64,000 bases of DNA from Taklimakanibacter lacteus (GTDB lineage Bacteria > Pseudomonadota > Alphaproteobacteria > Rhizobiales > Aestuariivirgaceae), in contig QOZQ01000008.1 in the NCBI GenBank assembly GCA_003576695.1, forward strand, positions 124,001 through 188,000. Direction: 5' to 3'. The translations under genes and the position numbers were made by a program. The notes under the pieces are model-generated. The model had not been told where the DNA came from. It worked only from the letters and a program-made list of their open reading frames with translations, and ran no database searches. This document shows, piece by piece, positions 61,131 to 64,000 of this stretch. The first letter of the stretch is position 1, and each line of letters starts with the position of its first letter.

Positions 61131-62429
61131 TCACGGCCCGCCGAACAATGCGAAGGCCGCCCATTGCGCGGGATCGGGATAGTGCTCCTTCGTGGCAAGC
61201 GTCGCCCGCCGGAGGGCTTCGGCCGGCGGATGCGTGACGAGCTGCCGGTAGAAGCGCTCCATCAGGAAGCGGGTCGCTTCATCATCGATGCTCCACAGGC
61301 TCATGACAGTATCGGTGGCGCCGGCGATCTGGAAGGCTCGCGCCAGGCCGATGACACCGGCATCGAGCGCCTGGCCGAGACCACTCTGGCAGGCGCTGAG
61401 AATGACGAGCGGATGTTTCGCCAGTTCGAGCGACTGGATCTGGCGCGGCGTGAGCCGTCCGCCGGCAAGCGCCAGGAAGCTGCCGTCCAGGGGCTCGACA
61501 CTGTCCGCCACACCATGAGCGGCGATGACGATGAGATCCGCCTCCGGCGCAAGCGCCTCGAACCTCTCCGAAGTGGCTTCCCGACCGGCGAGCATCGTGC
61601 CGCCGAAGAGCCGATGCGCGAAACGCGCCTCGGCCTCGGCGCCCGGCAGATCGGGAAGATCCCATTCCGCATCGCGCGCGGCCGGATTGCCGATCACGAG
61701 GACGGTGTCGCCGGCGGCATGTTGCCAGCGCATCGGCGCCTGGATGTCCTCCATGAGCGTCAGGATGTTGATCGAGAAGAGCTCGGGCGAGGTGCGCGCA
61801 TCGTCCAGCGGTTCCAGCATGAAGAGCGGAATGGTGGCAATCGGACCGACCGGCACGATCGACAGCTCCTTGACGCTCGCGAGCTCACGGCGAAGCTCGG
61901 GCGGGAAAAGAAGCCGCGAAAGGATCGCGGTCACGGCCGCCACATCGCCCGTCGGTGGAGCGGGTGCCTCCAGGACCGTCATGCTGCGTTTCCGCGGCAA
62001 ACGGTTTGCGACGGCTTTGGGAGCACGAACGATCTCGTCGAGCAACCGGGCCTGGGCGAGAAGCTCTGCCCGCCCGCCTGACCGGCGCACATAGACATAG
62101 TCGTCCGGCGTCCGCGACTGCTGCGCCCAGAAGAACAGGCAGAGATCACGTTCATCCCAGGCGAAGATGAGAAGGCCCGCATGTTCACGCGGTCCGACAT
62201 AGGCGGCCGCGTCAGAAGCAAGATCGACGAAGGGCTGGCGCAGGCGGGCTACCGATCGCGTGTGATAAAGGTTGCGTGTCGCGAGCTCGTGGAACTGCGC
62301 GAATTGCGCGAGCGCCTGCTTGCTGTCGTCGAGGCAGATCCGCGGCGTTTGCGCCGCTGCGGTGTCCGGCGCGAACAACAGAGCGGCCGCGCACAGGCTC
62401 CACAAGACGGCTAGAGTTCGAAGGATCAC
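61131..62429 (-). CDS. Exported CHAT-domain (caspase-like) protein
   Basis: The 432-residue precursor has signal peptide MILRTLAVLWSLCAAALLFAPDTAAAQ and a C-terminal CHAT domain (about residues 190-430). The predicted catalytic dyad is H305 in AAHGV and C347 in SACQSGLG. ARAFQIAGATDTVMSLWSIDDEAT and ALFGGP at the end are typical of CHAT proteins. The region 30-160 is helical and lacks obvious TPR units. A protease acting in the envelope is inferred. Its GC-rich composition matches the chromosome, not the A+T-rich operon that converges on it 20 bp away. Confidence 0.88.
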   Translation of the reverse strand: MILRTLAVLWSLCAAALLFAPDTAAAQTPRICLDDSKQALAQFAQFHELATRNLYHTRSVARLRQPFVDLASDAAAYVGPREHAGLLIFAWDERDLCLFFWAQQSRTPDDYVYVRRSGGRAELLAQARLLDEIVRAPKAVANRLPRKRSMTVLEAPAPPTGDVAAVTAILSRLLFPPELRRELASVKELSIVPVGPIATIPLFMLEPLDDARTSPELFSINILTLMEDIQAPMRWQHAAGDTVLVIGNPAARDAEWDLPDLPGAEAEARFAHRLFGGTMLAGREATSERFEALAPEADLIVIAAHGVADSVEPLDGSFLALAGGRLTPRQIQSLELAKHPLVILSACQSGLGQALDAGVIGLARAFQIAGATDTVMSLWSIDDEATRFLMERFYRQLVTHPPAEALRRATLATKEHYPDPAQWAAFALFGGP

Positions 62430-62584
62430 AACCGGCTCCGAAAATCCGCAGAGCCCTCTTAGCTAGCAGCGGCCCCGCTCCCTCACAAGGCGGGCCCTCG
62501 CCAGCATCCCTTGATGGCGTTTCGGGCTTCAATTCGATAAATTCCCGACGGTACCCATCATCCGAACCCATGCGAGGGAAGATT

Positions 62585-63952
62585 ATGCCAGAGTCCAGTA
62601 GTGGTTTCTTCAATGTGCTCGGCGTCCTGGGTGTCCTTGTCCTCGTTGCCGCCAACGGCTTCTTTGTCGCCGCGGAATTTTCCATGGTCGCCGTCCGGCG
62701 CAGCCGCGTTGCCGAGCTGGTTGCGGCAGGCCGGATGAATGCCGGCGCGCTCCAGCGTGCCCTCGGCAATCTCGATGCGAATCTCGCCGCGACCCAGCTC
62801 GGGATCACCATTTCCTCGCTCGCTCTGGGATGGATCGGCGAACCGGCATTGGCGCATCTGATCGAGCCGCTGCTGAGCTTTGTTCCGGCGTCATTCACGG
62901 CGGCAACCTCGCATGTCATCGCGGTCGCCATCGCCTTCATCGTCATCACCGCCCTGCACATCGTCCTTGGCGAGCTCGCGCCCAAGAGCCTCGCTTTGCA
63001 GCGCAGTGAAAGCACCGCACTCTGGGTGGTCCGGCCGCTCGGCTTCTTCCTGTTCCTGCTCAAGCCCGCCATCCTGATCCTCAACGGTCTTGGCAATCTC
63101 ATCCTGCGCCTGGTCGGGCTGCGGGCGGGAACCGGCGAGGAGTCCCTGCATTCACCCGACGAATTGAAGCTGCTGATCACCGCGAGCTACGAGGCGGGGC
63201 TTCTCCAGGAGGCGCAGCAGGAAGTGGCGGAAAGAGTATTCAGCATCGGCGACCGTCACATCAGCGACATCATGACGCCGAGGCCCGAGATAGACTGGGT
63301 GAACGCCAAGGACGACCTGGATGAAATTCTCAAGCGCATCCGCCAATGCCCGCACGAGCAGATGCTGGTCGGGCGGAGAACGATCGATGAGCCGATCGGC
63401 GTGATCTCCAAGCATGAGGTGCTCGATCGGATGCTCGACGGCAAGACTCTCGACCTTGCAGCCATCATGCACGACCCGCTCGTGATCCCGGAAGTCACGC
63501 CGATCTTCAGCGTGCTGAGCCATTTCAAGAAAGGCCCGGTCCGGCTCGCGATGATCGTCGACGAATATGGAAGCCTGCAGGGCATCGTAACCCAGACCGA
63601 TCTTCTGGAAGCCATTGCCGGCGACCTGCCGGAAGCCGAAGGCGAGCAACCCCAGATCGTCGAGCGCGACGATGGCTCGTTCCTCGTCGATGGCCTTACC
63701 CCCATTCGCGAGGTCTTCATCCGGCTGGGCCTCGACATCCTGCCGGCGCAGAATGATTTCCACACGGTCGCGGGCTTCGCACTCTATCAGCTTGGGCGCA
63801 TACCGGCGGCCGGCGAGAAATTCAAATACCGCGACTGGAAGTTCGAAGTGGTGGATATGGACAAGCGGCGCATCGACAAGCTGCTCATCTCGCGAAAGCA
63901 GAAAAGGAAGGCTGCGGAAGGCGCGGCCAGGCCGAAGGGAAACAGGAAATAG
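62585..63952 (+). CDS. CNNM/CorC-type hemolysin family membrane protein (UPF0053/TlyC)
   Basis: The 455-residue protein has an N-terminal DUF21/CNNM transmembrane domain (about 1-190) with ANGFFVAAEFSMVAVRRSRV, ATQLGITISSLALGWIGEPA and LHIVLGELAPKSLAL. A CBS-domain pair (about 215-340) includes DIMTPRPEIDWV and RLAMIVDEYGSLQGIVTQTDLLEAI. A CorC_HlyC C-terminal domain (about 355-435) follows. Relatives work in Mg2+/Co2+ handling. ATG 62585 follows GAGGGAAGATT. The older hemolysin label is historical. Confidence 0.92.
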   Translation: MPESSSGFFNVLGVLGVLVLVAANGFFVAAEFSMVAVRRSRVAELVAAGRMNAGALQRALGNLDANLAATQLGITISSLALGWIGEPALAHLIEPLLSFVPASFTAATSHVIAVAIAFIVITALHIVLGELAPKSLALQRSESTALWVVRPLGFFLFLLKPAILILNGLGNLILRLVGLRAGTGEESLHSPDELKLLITASYEAGLLQEAQQEVAERVFSIGDRHISDIMTPRPEIDWVNAKDDLDEILKRIRQCPHEQMLVGRRTIDEPIGVISKHEVLDRMLDGKTLDLAAIMHDPLVIPEVTPIFSVLSHFKKGPVRLAMIVDEYGSLQGIVTQTDLLEAIAGDLPEAEGEQPQIVERDDGSFLVDGLTPIREVFIRLGLDILPAQNDFHTVAGFALYQLGRIPAAGEKFKYRDWKFEVVDMDKRRIDKLLISRKQKRKAAEGAARPKGNRK

Positions 63953-63970
63953 CGGGCGCGAGACGAGACC

Positions 63971-64000
63971 CTAGCCGCAGCGCGCCTGCAGATCCCACAC
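63971..64000 (-). CDS. Possible 3' end of a minus-strand gene running off the right edge
   Basis: Reading leftwards from the edge, an open frame ends in a TAG (63973-63971) after only nine codons (...WDLQARCG). This is too short to identify. It is listed only because the region after the CNNM gene otherwise holds nothing. Confidence 0.2.
   Translation of the reverse strand: MWDLQARCG

Noticed and set aside
62276-62584. N-terminal extension of the CNNM/CorC protein by about 100 codons
   Set aside because: The extension overlaps the start of the divergent CHAT gene and is Arg-rich without pattern. ATG 62585 has a GAGGGAAG site and begins the first membrane helix.

Overview
This GC-rich window carries many features typical of an alphaproteobacterium of the order Hyphomicrobiales (Rhizobiales). 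These include two Omp25/31-type barrel proteins, UPF0314/DUF2585 and DUF2937 proteins, a coxS-L-M-D-E/xdhC-type molybdo-enzyme cluster, a carnitine dehydrogenase fused to a thioesterase, the palindromic GCATGATC...GATCATGC repeat, and a candidate small RNA with a CCUCCUCCC anti-Shine-Dalgarno motif. Gene density is high. Almost all long open frames antisense to the genes listed here are coding shadows.

Layout. 1-8854 is mostly housekeeping: a cut-off class-III aminotransferase, a MATE exporter, tRNA-Leu(UAA) with a decayed partial copy about 770 bp downstream, an Omp25-like protein, a candidate sRNA, xanthine phosphoribosyltransferase, an LpxH-like phosphoesterase overlapping a glycosyltransferase, a CinA-like protein, map and radC. 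8851-16533 is a sugar catabolism locus. It has an Rbs/Frc-type ABC importer, sugar mutarotase, aldose dehydrogenase, lactonase and an enolase-superfamily dehydratase around a LacI regulator, with four matching GGTATCG-type operator-like sites. 16550-22435 is a LysR gene divergent from a six-gene operon: a LOG-like protein, two paralogous phosphoribosyltransferases and a complete ECF transporter. I read this as an undescribed nucleobase-type uptake and salvage unit.

22530-32034 holds a second Omp25-like gene and an eight-gene minus-strand operon for a form II CO-dehydrogenase-like molybdenum hydroxylase with its maturation factors. 32260-35377 has small exported proteins of unknown function, UPF0314 and a proline dehydrogenase. 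35387-43919 is an L-carnitine/gamma-butyrobetaine degradation locus with a GlxA-type AraC regulator. 44085-51645 has assorted exporters, regulators and small secreted proteins. 51642-56880 has a TRAP transporter divergent from an FAD amine oxidase.

56989-61110 is clearly more A+T rich than its surroundings. It encodes a SPPY-type DNA methyltransferase, a MutL/MORC-like GHKL ATPase and an unrecognised protein, and looks like a horizontally acquired restriction- or defence-like cassette. It is followed by a convergent exported CHAT-domain protease-like gene and a CNNM/CorC-type membrane protein.

The strongest candidates for new biology are the methyltransferase-GHKL-unknown cassette, the ECF/double-phosphoribosyltransferase/LOG operon and the small RNA near 3.7 kb.
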